Assembly (NCBI GenBank): GCA_024760905.1
Contig: CM045733.1
Coordinates: 31,375,001-31,439,000, forward strand
Length of the DNA: 64,000 bases
From: Plotosus lineatus
Lineage: Eukaryota; Chordata; Actinopteri; Siluriformes; Plotosidae
Direction: 5' to 3'
The notes beneath the pieces are model-generated. The model was not told where the DNA came from. It was given only the letters and a program-made list of their open reading frames with translations, and did no database searches. This document shows positions 1 through 9,763 of the stretch, one piece after another. The position numbers and the translations under genes are program-made. The stretch's first letter is position 1; each line of letters starts with the position of its first letter.

Positions 1-165
1 ATATAACTGGAATGATAAAAGGAGAGTATGTTTCTTAAGACCAAGTGTTTTTTAGTTTTTTGGGGGTTGGTAATTTTTAGGGGTTGGTTTGCAAATTTTG
101 CTAAACTTTGAACTTATTGGTCTTCAACATCCTTTGATGAAAAATCCTGGACATTCAGCTGCCTT

Positions 166-401
166 ACCTAACTGGGTTTTAAAGGCCAGCCATGTCGCTT
201 ACTGTCTATGGTGATAAGCATGTAAAAGAAGCATTTCTGACTTTCGTCAAGAGTAAGATGCAAAGCTGGCAGCGTGTTTCTGCCCTGCAATGACCTGGTG
301 CGCTGTTCAGGGTGTACTCTGCCCTTGCCCAGAGTAAGCTGAGGTAGGTGCCAGCCTCTCTGCAACCCTAATTAGGATTAATTCAGAAAATGAATGAATG
401 A
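166..401 (+). mobile_element. SINE-1 with tail N, 5'-truncated
   Basis: The tRNA-like head is missing and homology starts inside the body at TAACTGGG. The rest of the body and tail N follow, ending in AATGAATGAAT repeats. A 13-bp direct repeat, ATTCAGCTGCCTT, flanks the insert at 153-165 and 402-414. The copy was therefore truncated when it inserted rather than eroded later. Several substitutions separate it from the copy at 1094. Confidence 0.85.
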
Positions 402-403
402 AT

Positions 404-1081
404 TCAGCTGCCTTTTTTTAACCCCATAATATTACTGAACCTTTGATCTGACTAAGAAAAAATGCCATGGAAATTACATGCTGTCATCAATGCTAAAGTC
501 AGTCCACAAAAATGTGATTGGTAAGCTTGCTTTTTTCTTCCTCTTTTTTGGACAAGAGTTTGTTTGTAGTATATTGTTGCTGTTGAAAGTTTTGCTGTGG
601 TGATGTATTTTCATCCTATTAAAAAACCTCTACATTGCTGTCAATCTGACATGGATAGCTAAACTTGTCTCAATCAGTATTCCCCAGTATTTCAGTTTAA
701 ATTTTAAACAACTGTTGGAAATCACCAGAAAAAATAACACGGGATTATAACTTGCTTTACATATTTTTCTGATATCTCAGAATCCTGTATTCTTAGCCTG
801 CAGCTTTCCCTTAGAGTGGCCTTGAGAATTGTACTTCAGTAATGCATATCGAATTTGTAAACATTGTAGAATATAAAGTTTCTACATAAACGGGGCATTT
901 CTATTTTATGTGTTCTGCAAGTATAATCATACTGTAAATAGTATATATGTATTCATCACGTAATAATTGAAAAGGTTATGGACAAAAACAGACTATTTCT
1001 TGTTTGCTATTTGCTGAAAAAAAGATTATTTTAAATAATAACAATTTGCATTGAGGGAAGTATGGTGGAATAGTAGTTTGC
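404..1081. other. AT-rich stretch, nothing recognised
   Basis: No coding, RNA or repeat signature is recognised here. Composition is AT-rich with short homopolymer runs. The last 12 bases before the next SINE belong to its target-site duplication. Confidence 0.5.
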
Positions 1082-1093
1082 ACATCAGTCTCA

Positions 1094-1441
1094 ACTGGGC
1101 AGTGGTGGTCTAGTGGTATAGGGCAGTGGATCGCTGATCTAAAGGTTGGGGGTTCGAGTCCCACTCTCCACAAGATTGTCACTGTCCTCCCCAGTGCAGC
1201 TAACTGGGTTATCAAAGGCCGGCCATGTCTCTCACTGTCTATTTTGTGAGGCATGTAAAAGAACCATTGCTGACTTTCGACAAGAGTAGACTGAAAAGCC
1301 GTCAGCGTGTTTCCGCCCTGTGATGGCCTGGCGAGCTGTCCAGGGTGTACTCTGCCCTCGCCCGAGGTTGGCTGGGATGGGCGCCAGCCTCCCCGCGACC
1401 CTAATTAGGATTAAGCGGTTACAGAAAATGAACTGAACTGA
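1094..1441 (+). mobile_element. SINE-1 with tail N, full length
   Basis: This is a complete tRNA-derived SINE. The head (about 1097-1172) has a box A-like TGGTCTAGTGG and a box B-like GGTTCGAGTCC, which together would form a type 2 RNA polymerase III promoter. The body with AACTGGGTTATCAAAGG follows. Tail N (about 1320-1441) starts near GATGGCCTGGCGAGC and ends in ACTGA repeats. The 12-bp direct repeat ACATCAGTCTCA flanks the element at 1082-1093 and 1442-1453, which shows target-primed insertion. It serves as a reference copy for the family in this window. Confidence 0.92.
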
Positions 1442-1454
1442 ACATCAGTCTCAC

Positions 1455-1752
1455 AGAATGAATGTCCTCGGTTTAAGTCTCAGGCTTGAGTTTTTGTGGT
1501 TCATTTGTGGATATTCTCCCCGTGCTTGCATAGGTTTCCTCTGGGTACTACAGTTTCCCTCCAGAGTCCAAAGACACGTGTTAGGCTTTGGATATTCCGA
1601 ACTGCTCCTAGGTATGAATGTGAATGTTGTCCCTGTGTTAATCTTGGAGCTATTCAGGCCGCACCATGCTTTTGCCTAGAGTCAGCTGAGATAGGCTCCA
1701 GCTTTTCTGCCATGCTAGTATGATTAAGCAGTTTGGTAAATGAATAAAAGAA
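1455..1752 (+). mobile_element. Degenerate SINE-2 with tail N
   Basis: The sequence keeps the middle of SINE-2 (ATTCTCCCCGTGCTTGCAT, then GGTTTCCTCTGGGT, then CCAAAGACAC) and a decayed tail N (GATAGGCTCCAGC followed by AATGAAT). The tRNA-like head is hard to recognise. It starts immediately after the target duplication of the SINE at 1094, so that SINE probably inserted at its edge. Many mismatches to the other SINE-2 copies make it old. Confidence 0.65.
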
Positions 1753-2811
1753 TAATTTGAACTGATCTGAAATAGATACAGTACATAAGTAATTCATTAT
1801 CATTATCTCAAGTTAAACTTTCTTAAAATAAAAGGAAATATAATATAAAATGCAATGTAATTTAAATTTTTATGAATGATGGTTATTGATTCAAGAAAAC
1901 TGGGCCTGATTTCCTAATAATAAAGCCATGGGCCAAATAACAAAAAAGGAAGTCATTCAGGATTGCATGCATATTAAAAAATAAAAGAAGAACACATCCT
2001 GTTAACTGAGGGTAATTGTATTCTCGATTGCCTTGCTGGCCTGGTCAGTTGATGAGCTCCAATGATCAGGGGTATGAGGTCTTTTTTAGAGAGACATTGC
2101 CATGCACAAGTTGTGTATGAATTGTTTCAGACCTATACGACATGCTTTTCTGCAAATTTGAGAGTAAAATTGGCTTTATTAGGTTTCCTTTTACATTTCA
2201 TTACCGGCCTGTGACACTGCCAGTGTATCATGCTTTAATGCCCTGTTTGCTGAAATACATGCCAATTTACTGTGTGGTGAGAGTAGCACTAGCTTCTGAG
2301 TGCCGATTGCTGAAATGGAGTTTTTAGCATCTGCAGAAAATTAGATGTGGTTGATGCTGGTTTCTGAAACAATACTACAAATATAGCAATATATATTAAA
2401 AAAAAAGGTTCAACAAACCTGTTGAACAGAAATATGGAAGCACTATTGATATCCTCTGCTGATATTGGTTCAGCTTTTGTTGTTGTTGTTGTTGTTTTGT
2501 TTTTCAGCTCAATGTGTGCTTTTGTACTTAACCTTTTCATTTGATTTTACAAATTTAAATTTCTCTTAATAATGTATGTAATATTGTATAAATACATTCT
2601 TATGACATTTTTATGAAGTCTGAAGTACAGTAAATCAATCTGTAAACCTTATTCCTACCAAGAGAACATGGATAATTTTTCATTTTGATTTAATTGTTAA
2701 TTTTTCTGAACACAAACCACATCAACGTACAAACAGCATTAATGAAACTATGCATGTATATTCGTTCCCCAACGATAAAAATATTAGTATAACTTTGTAT
2801 CAATTATTTTA
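1753..2811. other. AT-rich stretch with a short (TTG)n run
   Basis: No gene is recognised. A (TTG)n microsatellite lies near 2476-2496. The short open frames here have no recognisable domain and look like chance. Confidence 0.5.
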
Positions 2812-3735
2812 TCTTCATCTTCATCTGCTTAATCCGGGGTCTGGTTGTGTGGACAGCAGCCTAAGCAATGAGGTCCAGACATCCCTCTCCCCAGCCCACT
2901 GAGGCATTCCCAGACCAGCCAAGAGACATAATCCCTCCAGTGTGTTCTAGGTCAACCCCGGGGTCTCTTCCGGTTAGAAATGCCCGAAACACCACATGAG
3001 GGAGGTGTTCAGGAGGCATTCTAACCAGATGCCTGAGCCACCTCAACTGGCTCCTCTCAATGCAGAGGAGCAGCGGTTCTACTCAGAGCTCCCCATGGAT
3101 GGCTGAGTTTTTCACCCTATCATTAAGGGAGAGCCCCTCCACCCGGCAGAGGAAGCTCATTCCAGCCACTTGTATCTGCGATCTTGTTCTTTCAGTCACT
3201 ACCCAAAGCTTGTGACCATAGGTGAGGTTTGGAATGTAGATTGACAGCTAAATTGAGAGCTTTGCCTTGAGGCTCAGCTCCCTCTTCAATATTACGGACC
3301 AGTACAGGCTCTGCTTTACAGCAGAAGCTGCAGCTATCCGCTTGTTGATCTCCTGCTCCATCTTTCCGTTCACTCACACTGCACCCGACCCCTATAGTAC
3401 CTACCACAGGTGGTGGGTCCATGGGAGGGCGGACCCACGTTTCCTTTTCGTGCTGGGTCTGGCCTGGCTCCAAGAGCAGAAGCCCGACCACCAGGCACTT
3501 GCCTTCCAGCCCCTCCCCCAGGCCTGCCTCCTTGGGGGGACCCGATGACCCATGTCTGAGCAAGGGAAACTGATTCCTTGAGTCCGTCTTCATAGGGATC
3601 TTTTGAAAAGCAGTTTGTCTGGACCTTCACCTAGGACTTGTTTACCTTGGGTGACCCTACTAGGGGCATAATGCCTCTGACAACATAGCTCCTACGATCA
3701 ATAGGACACAAACCCCTCCACCACGATAAGGTTGC
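2812..3735 (-). mobile_element. LINE-X relic, leader joined to the C-terminus of ORF2
   Basis: Read on the minus strand, 3735-3370 resembles an untranslated leader and 3370-2860 resembles the last part of a LINE ORF2. Fragments such as RWLRHLVRMPPEHLP (about 3045-2990) match the region after the reverse transcriptase of a LINE type that is common in fish. The endonuclease and the reverse transcriptase catalytic core are absent, so the leader is joined almost directly to the 3' coding end. The 3' tail runs into GAAGAT repeats at 2815. The clade is uncertain (RTE/Rex-like or CR1-like). No intact frame exists. Confidence 0.65.
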
Positions 3736-4296
3736 AATTCAAGGAGGAGTTATTTATTTTTTATGTTGCTTGCAACTTAAGGTCCATTTAACCTAACATG
3801 CTAAATGCTTTGGCATTTTAGCTTTTTATCACAAATTTACTACACAGTAATCGAGAAAATCTGAAGGATTTTGTTAAATTCAAATGACAAACTGTTTTGC
3901 AAAATAGATGAAAGCCAGTGATAGAGCTGTAAACTCAAAAAACACAGAAAAACATAGAATCATAGAATAACATGGAATCCGTAGCTCATTATACAAGTTA
4001 ATTCCATTATTTTTGGTCTGTAAGATGGATGACCAAAAAAGCACATACTGTGCTATGATAACACAGAACCACATGGATATAAAAATGGCTTTATGACTAA
4101 GAGGACTGCCAAGGTCATTTGAAACTATGAAGGCTTTCAATTGGCTTGTTTTCCTGTTGTGAATATTGTGATGGTTATTTCATGAAGGCAACCTACAGTA
4201 TAACCCCCTGAAATATTTCTTTTCTTGGCTGTATTATTGGTTTCCATTGGTTTGACAGCTATTTTTTATTGCGTGGACCCTTCCAGCCTCATCCTA
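3736..4296. other. AT-rich stretch, nothing recognised
   Basis: The only long minus-strand frame (3880-4140) is hydrophobic, low in complexity and matches no family I know. I see no repeat boundary apart from the TA that precedes the Tc1 end at 4297. Confidence 0.45.
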
Positions 4297-6335
4297 CAGT
4301 TGTGTTCAAAATAATTGCAGGGTTTTTTTTTAAGTGACTAAAGTTCAAAATCCTTATAATAGCTTTTCTTTTACAATGCACAAATGCATTGGGAAGACTA
4401 CACATTATATTCCAAATCAAACCATGAAGAAAAATGTATAAAATGTGTGCTATTCCTTTAAGAAGAAATCAATGAAAAGTGAATACAGTGGTATCTCGAC
4501 TTACGAAATTAATTCGTTCCGAAGACGAGCTCGCAAGTGGAAAAGTTCGTTAGATGAAACAAAAATTCCCAGAGGAAACAATAGAAAACCAATTAGTCCA
4601 TTCCAACCCCATCCCAAACTCAAACTCATATAATCTGCCACAAACATGTATTTTTCACGTAATAGATAAGCATGTAACAAACATTTCACAATAATAACAC
4701 ATGTACAGTAACATTAATAGTACTGTAATTAACAATAAATAATAATAAAACAAGAATAAACAATAGGTCAATAAACAATACAGTAAGTGCATCTGAACTT
4801 AAGAATAGCACTTAAGATTAACTTACACTACTATTTTTTGTGGGTTTTTTTGTTGTTGTTTTGTTTTGTTTTTTTTTACTTTTTTATTTATTTATTTATT
4901 TGGATTTTTTTAAACTGTTTAATTTCACTTCACTAACTTTGATCACTTGTCTTCTGCTGCTTGGCCGCACTCCCATTGCCGTTGATATCTTTCGACTTGA
5001 TTCACAATAGGAGAAGCCTCTCCATCTTATCACTGAGTCCTTATCTTCTCTGAGATAAAATACTAACCCCCTTTGCTCATTTAATACTCTTCAACATGGT
5101 CTTCTGGTTGAGAACTGGTTTATGCATTATTCACATAGTCCTGACACAGATCGGCCACACGGACTCCTTTTGCATGTTTATCTATGATTTCAAGCTTCGT
5201 TTCAAGAGAAATCGATTTTCTCCTCTGGAATACATCAGCCACCCTCTTATGATCTATCTTAGAAACAGCAGGATATGCACAATAAAAAATAAGACCGAAA
5301 AGTCACAAAATCCGAACCACAGAAAAGAAAAACTTTTGTGCGCATGCATGTGACAAATGTTGCTACTAATATGCTTTTTTAACATACTGGTGGACCAGCT
5401 TTGTAAGTGTGATTGCACATTCTCTACACCAGTAGCAGTGGCGCTCTCACTGTGTTTTCTGTGGTGTAGGGGAAAAAGCATCGAGCAAACGATAGTGCAG
5501 TAAACACTATTTATATTCCCGCGCGAACTATATTCTTCCTATAGGGGGCTTAACAGAAAGTAATTGAGAGGCATTACACAAGGTGTTCTCGGCGCACAGA
5601 GGAATACACAGCTAATCAACTCGGAAAAGCTATTTCCCCAGCAGAGCTTGTAAGTACAAAATTTGCTCATTGGATGGGGCACATTTTTGGTGTGATCGAA
5701 GCTCGTATCATGGAAAATTCATTATTAGGGACACTTGTAAGTTGAGGTACCACTGTATTAGACTGTTCAAATAAATAGCAGTGGCTGCATCCTTCTTTAC
5801 AAACTAAAACATTCACTGTATAAACAGAAAAATCTAAGATTTTGCTTGCTTTGAATCACTGAGCTTGGTTGTATAACGACTGTTTGTGAGAACTGCGCTA
5901 CATCTGTGTCGCATGAAGTCAAACAATTTCTGGGACCTGTGAGCAGGTTTTCCAGCCCAGGATGATTGGACTATATTCCACAGCTCTTCTCTATTTCTAG
6001 GTTTTGCCTCAGAAACTGCATTTTTGATGTCCCACACAAGTTTTCTATAGGATTAAGATTCAGGCCTGCTGTGCCATAATGTCAATCTTTTTGGCCTCGA
6101 ACCAAGATATTGCCCATTTACTGGTGTGTTTGGGGTTGTTGTCTTGCTGGAACACTCATTTCAGGGACATTTCCTCTTCAGCATAAGGCCGCATGACCTC
6201 TTCAAGCATTCCGGTATATTCAAATGATCCATGATTCCCAAGATGTAATAAGTAGGCCCGACACCGGCATATGAGAAACAGCCCCATATGATGATGGTAA
6301 TTATTATGTTGGTATGATATAGTGCTGGAGAGAAT
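4297..6335 (-). mobile_element. Tc1-like transposon relic, split by a Tigger insertion
   Basis: The left end is CAGTTGTGTTCAAAATAAT at 4297, preceded by TA, a terminus shared with the relic at 28612. The minus strand between about 6330 and 5830 encodes decayed pieces of a Tc1 transposase: a WGCFSYAGVGP-like piece near 6290, a QQDN.PKHTS-like piece near 6140, and C-terminal sequence with several stops and frame breaks. The second catalytic aspartate (in QQDN) can be traced, but there is no intact frame. The element is interrupted at 4486-5755 by a Tigger-like element. Its right end is lost at the SINE junction near 6335. Confidence 0.75.
4486..5755. mobile_element. Tigger/pogo-like element, non-autonomous, inside the Tc1 relic
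   Basis: The ends are inverted repeats. CAGTGGTATCTCGACTTACG starts at 4486, and the complement of GTAAGTTGAGGTACCACTG ends at 5755. TA lies directly outside both ends (4484-4485 and 5756-5757), as expected for this superfamily. The interior holds no recognisable pogo transposase frame. A segment near 5410-5510 instead resembles the subterminal part of the hAT at 63640. Tc1 sequence continues on both sides, so this insertion is younger than the Tc1. Confidence 0.8.
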
Positions 6336-6513
6336 CTTTTTCTTCTTCTTCTTTTCCCTTCTCTCTTCTTCAGGAGTCGCCACAGCAAATCATTTGATTC
6401 GTATGTTTAATTTGGCACAATTTTTTCGTCGGATGCCCATCCTGACACAACCCTTTGGCAAAGGGCAGAAACACGCTGACAGCTATCCAGTCCACTCTTT
6501 ACAAAAGTCAGAA
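6336..6513 (-). mobile_element. SINE-1 with tail R, head missing
   Basis: Reading on the minus strand, body sequence (CTGACTTTTGTAAAGAGT) is followed by the LINE-R-like tail with GGATGGGCATCCGACG, GATTTGCTGTGGCGACTCC and a GAAGAA-rich 3' end. The tRNA-like head and the first half of the body are missing where it meets the next SINE copy across a C-rich spacer (6514-6531). Confidence 0.75.
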
Positions 6514-6531
6514 ACCCACCCCACCCCACCC

Positions 6532-6752
6532 GGCTGGCCATGTCTCTTACTGTCCTTGGTGAGAGACATGTAAAAGAACCATTGATGACTTTCATAAAGA
6601 GTAGGCTGCATAGTCATCAGCGTGTTTCTGCCCTGCAATGGCCTGGCGAACTGTCTTGAGTGCACTCCGCCATTGCCCAGAGTCGACTGAGATGAGCATT
6701 ACACTCCCCATGATCCTATTTAGGATTAAGCATTACAGAAACAGATTAAATG
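6532..6752 (+). mobile_element. SINE-1 with tail N, head missing, inverted next to the previous copy
   Basis: Body sequence from GGCTGGCCATGTCTC onward leads into tail N (CCTATTTAGGATTAAGC). It meets the minus-strand SINE-1/R head-to-head, so body sequences at about 6480-6513 and 6590-6630 are partly complementary. Neither copy has its tRNA-like head. Confidence 0.75.
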
Positions 6753-8029
6753 AGTCGCAAGGTTCTTTTAAGTGTTTTCGACCTTCTAAAACTGAAACAT
6801 TGGCCATTGGTCACATTCATGATCCCACCATACTCATTTAATTGTTTCGGTTTAAAACTTAGCCTCATTAGTAAGAAACAAAAGATAAAATCACAATAAT
6901 TTATCGTGTCCAAGACCTCAAGTCCAGGCCAGTTGAGGATGGGAAATTGAGGATCCATGTAAGGTCATGTTCATGTGGAGATTTTTTTTTGTACTCAGCA
7001 AAGACAGCGGTACTTTGACAGTCTCGTATGTAATGAACTACAACAAATACAGATAAACTGATTCATTCATTTTCTATACAACATATTGATTGGGGATCAA
7101 AGATGAGCTGAAGGCAGCCCAGGTGACTATGGGATGGGGAGGGGAGGCATACTCTGGTCTGATTTCCAATCAATAATGGGGCTCATATAAACTTATTATG
7201 TATTCATATTTCTGTTAAAAGTCTTACTGTAACATACAGATTCTGGTATTGTAGTGTACATTTATATTACATTAAAACAAACACATTATTCTGTATCTAG
7301 TAACTTGCAAAAGAACAACTGATTTGTTGACTCAGAAGTGGTGCAAAAATTTTTTTACACCACTTTACACCAAGCAACACTAGCTAATCAGGGGTATCTA
7401 AACTTGTGCATGTGAGGATGCAGTGACTATAGCCAATCGGGGGATTTAAACATTTGTTAGGATGAATAGTACTTGATTTTGGATGTGTTTTTCTGCCGGT
7501 GTGCTACCTGATGAGAGGACATGGGCAGATTAACAAACTTAAGAGATAAATAGAGAAAATCCCCTGTTACACTGTACACACACTAAAAAACATAAAAGTA
7601 CATTGTTGGGTGATAAAGTGAAGAAAATGTTTCTGACTTGTCTCATTCTATTAAAAACATGTTATTTAATTTTGTACAGTAATTACTGCTAGACTAAATA
7701 AACCTGCTATACATACTCAACTAAGTCTGGTATTGTTTAATAAAACAACTGCAAAATTCAGGAAATATTTATCAATAGATTTCCCATGTACAAGTGTACT
7801 GCAGAACTGAAATATTGTTTCCCTTCAACCTATGGTACAAAGTAAAGGACACTATGCAAAACAGAGGGCAAAACACAAAAGATAAGACAATGTAGGGTCA
7901 AAATAAAAAATCTGTGAAGTGCAAAAAAGAACAATGAATAGTGTCGTAATAATAAAGAGTGTACATTGACTTATGCCAGTTTAAAGTGTCAGTCCAGTGT
8001 AAGCTAAGGACTCAGAATGAAATGAGCAA
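6753..8029. other. AT-rich stretch, nothing recognised
   Basis: No gene or clear repeat is recognised. A decayed reverse tail N fragment may lie at 7060-7175 (TTCATTCATTTTCTATACAA), but the match is short. Confidence 0.4.
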
Positions 8030-8236
8030 TGGGGGCAGCTGTGGTCTAAATGTTCAAGAAGCAAATTTGGCACCTAAAGAGTGACGGTTCAAATCCCAAA
8101 CCAGCAGGAAAAATGTGTGGTTGCAGGGGGAGTGAGCTGCACCTTCCCTTCTTCCATTTTCAAGGTTGAAGCACTGTTGCGCAAGGCACCAAACCACCAA
8201 TTGCTGTCCAGTTACCCAAATGTGTGGCAGCCCACC

Positions 8237-8302
<66 letters not shown>

Positions 8303-8365
8303 CACTGTGAATGGGCTAAATGCAGAGGTAATAATTTCCCTTGCGGGATTAATACAGTATATAAA
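8030..8365 (+). mobile_element. SINE-3 with an internal (GT)n array
   Basis: The head has a box B-like GGTTCAAATCCCA near 8088 and is followed by a body ending ATGTGTGGCAGCCCACCAC. A pure (GT)n array (8239-8301) lies inside. The 3' end reads GTGAATGGGCTAAATGCAGA and then CCCTTGCGGGATTAATACAG, a typical fish SINE terminus. The copy at 12337 is the same family in reverse and has only short CA repeats at the equivalent place, so the array expanded inside the element. Confidence 0.7.
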
Positions 8366-9419
8366 ATAAATATTTTTTTAAACTAAATTATATAATGTAA
8401 GGAATTAGGTGACATCTTTTCATTTTCACCCCAATGTATCCGGTGCAGAAGTTAGTCTCTCGGGATTTTTGAGCAATAATGCAGGATCAAAATGCCTTAT
8501 AGTTATTTCTGTTGACCAAATATCTAATAATTTTGTAAATATCTTCTGGAGAACATTTATTTTTGGATTTCTTGCCTGGGCCATCATTTACTGAAGTGGA
8601 TCCTGGCACCTCACAATTTTTTAGAGCCCACTCAACAGCAGGCCCTCCACTTGGACCTGGGGTCTCCAATCTATTTTCCTTTCTGTAATGTAAAAAAGGT
8701 TTAAGTGTGACTTAAGAATTAGTTTGTTCAATAGAATGGTTCATGAAAGAGTGCTACTGTTCCGAAACAAACAAACAAACAAACAAACAAGCAAATAAAA
8801 TCGTTCCTTGTTCTGTGGCTCACAAGGACTAATGCAAATCTATCTTTCTAATGCTTAGAGACTGTGTTTATTCCCTTGAATGTAACATAAGGGGATGACT
8901 TGCCAGACTGCTTATAAACAGGTCCATTACTCTTATTACACTGGTTTGTGTACTTGTATTTCTGTACATTTGGGGGGAAAAAAGGTGGCTATCAAAAAGT
9001 CGACATGTATGCCGTAAAAGTGTATTTATTTTCCAATTGAAGGCAGCTTATTAGAGCACTTTTCAAAATAAAATGTAATAACAAAAATATTGGGCGAACA
9101 CAAAAGTGCTACTGTAATCAGTTACTAAAGGTAATAAATTGGAAAAGGATTATTTTTACACTGCAATCGGAGGCACACTGTAAATATGGTTGAATTTTTA
9201 TTGTAAAGCCCATTAAGTAGCTTCAAGTAATTACTTGATTCTTGAGCTTATTGAAAATATTCATGAATTGGAAAAAAAAAAAAAAAACTTTTTATTTAGT
9301 TCATTTTAAGGTTTAAAGAGGAGAGATTGCATCAGGGTTAGTGTATCCCCATCATGTAATTATGTATGATGTATTAAATTTACTTCACATTATTAACTTC
9401 ACAGCCTTATATATATATT
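8366..9419. other. AT-rich stretch, nothing recognised
   Basis: No coding or repeat signature is found beyond a short (AAAC)n run near 8765-8790 and an A run near 9270-9287. Confidence 0.45.
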
Positions 9420-9722
9420 TGGCGACCCACGATAAAGGATAACACCTGGTTATCATCTTCATGGAGGTTTTCTTGGCAGGATTAGTGCAGTGGTTTGCCA
9501 TTTACTTCTGCACGATGCAAACCTATGGGCAATTTAGAACGGCCAATTAACCTACTGTGGATGTCTTTAGATTGTGGGAGGAAACCGGAGCACCTGGAGG
9601 AAACCCACGCAAGCACAGGGAGAACATGCAAACTCCACACAGAAACGGCCAGGCCGGGAATCGAACCCAGGCATTCTTGCTGTGAGGCGGATGTGCTAAC
9701 CACTATGCCACCGTGCTGCCAT
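9420..9722 (-). mobile_element. SINE-2, full length
   Basis: On the minus strand the head (from 9722) reads GGCAGCACGGTGGCATAGTG, then GGTTAGCAC, with a box B-like GGTTCGATTCCC. The body follows: GTTTGCATGTTCTCCC, GGTTTCCTCC and AATTGGCCGTTCTAAATTGC. The 3' end is GTTATCCTTTATCGTGGGTC, a different tail from tail N. The copy at 44566 shares this arrangement. Confidence 0.8.
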
Positions 9723-9763
9723 ATATATTTATATATACAACAGTATATATTTAAATATACAAC

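Noticed and set aside
1097..1172. tRNA-like sequence that could be a tRNA gene
   Set aside because: It has box A- and box B-like motifs, but it is the head of a SINE repeated many times, is followed by SINE body sequence and has no convincing cloverleaf by eye.
6746..6958. A minus-strand frame with a faint transposase-like look
   Set aside because: No catalytic residue or terminus could be placed, so the resemblance is too weak.
7320..7480. Two similar blocks (CTAATCAGGGGTATCTAAAC and CCAATCGGGGGATTTAAAC)
   Set aside because: The similarity is short and imperfect, not enough to call a repeat.
8081..8386. A frame with a long valine-cysteine repeat
   Set aside because: It is produced by a (GT)n microsatellite inside SINE-3.
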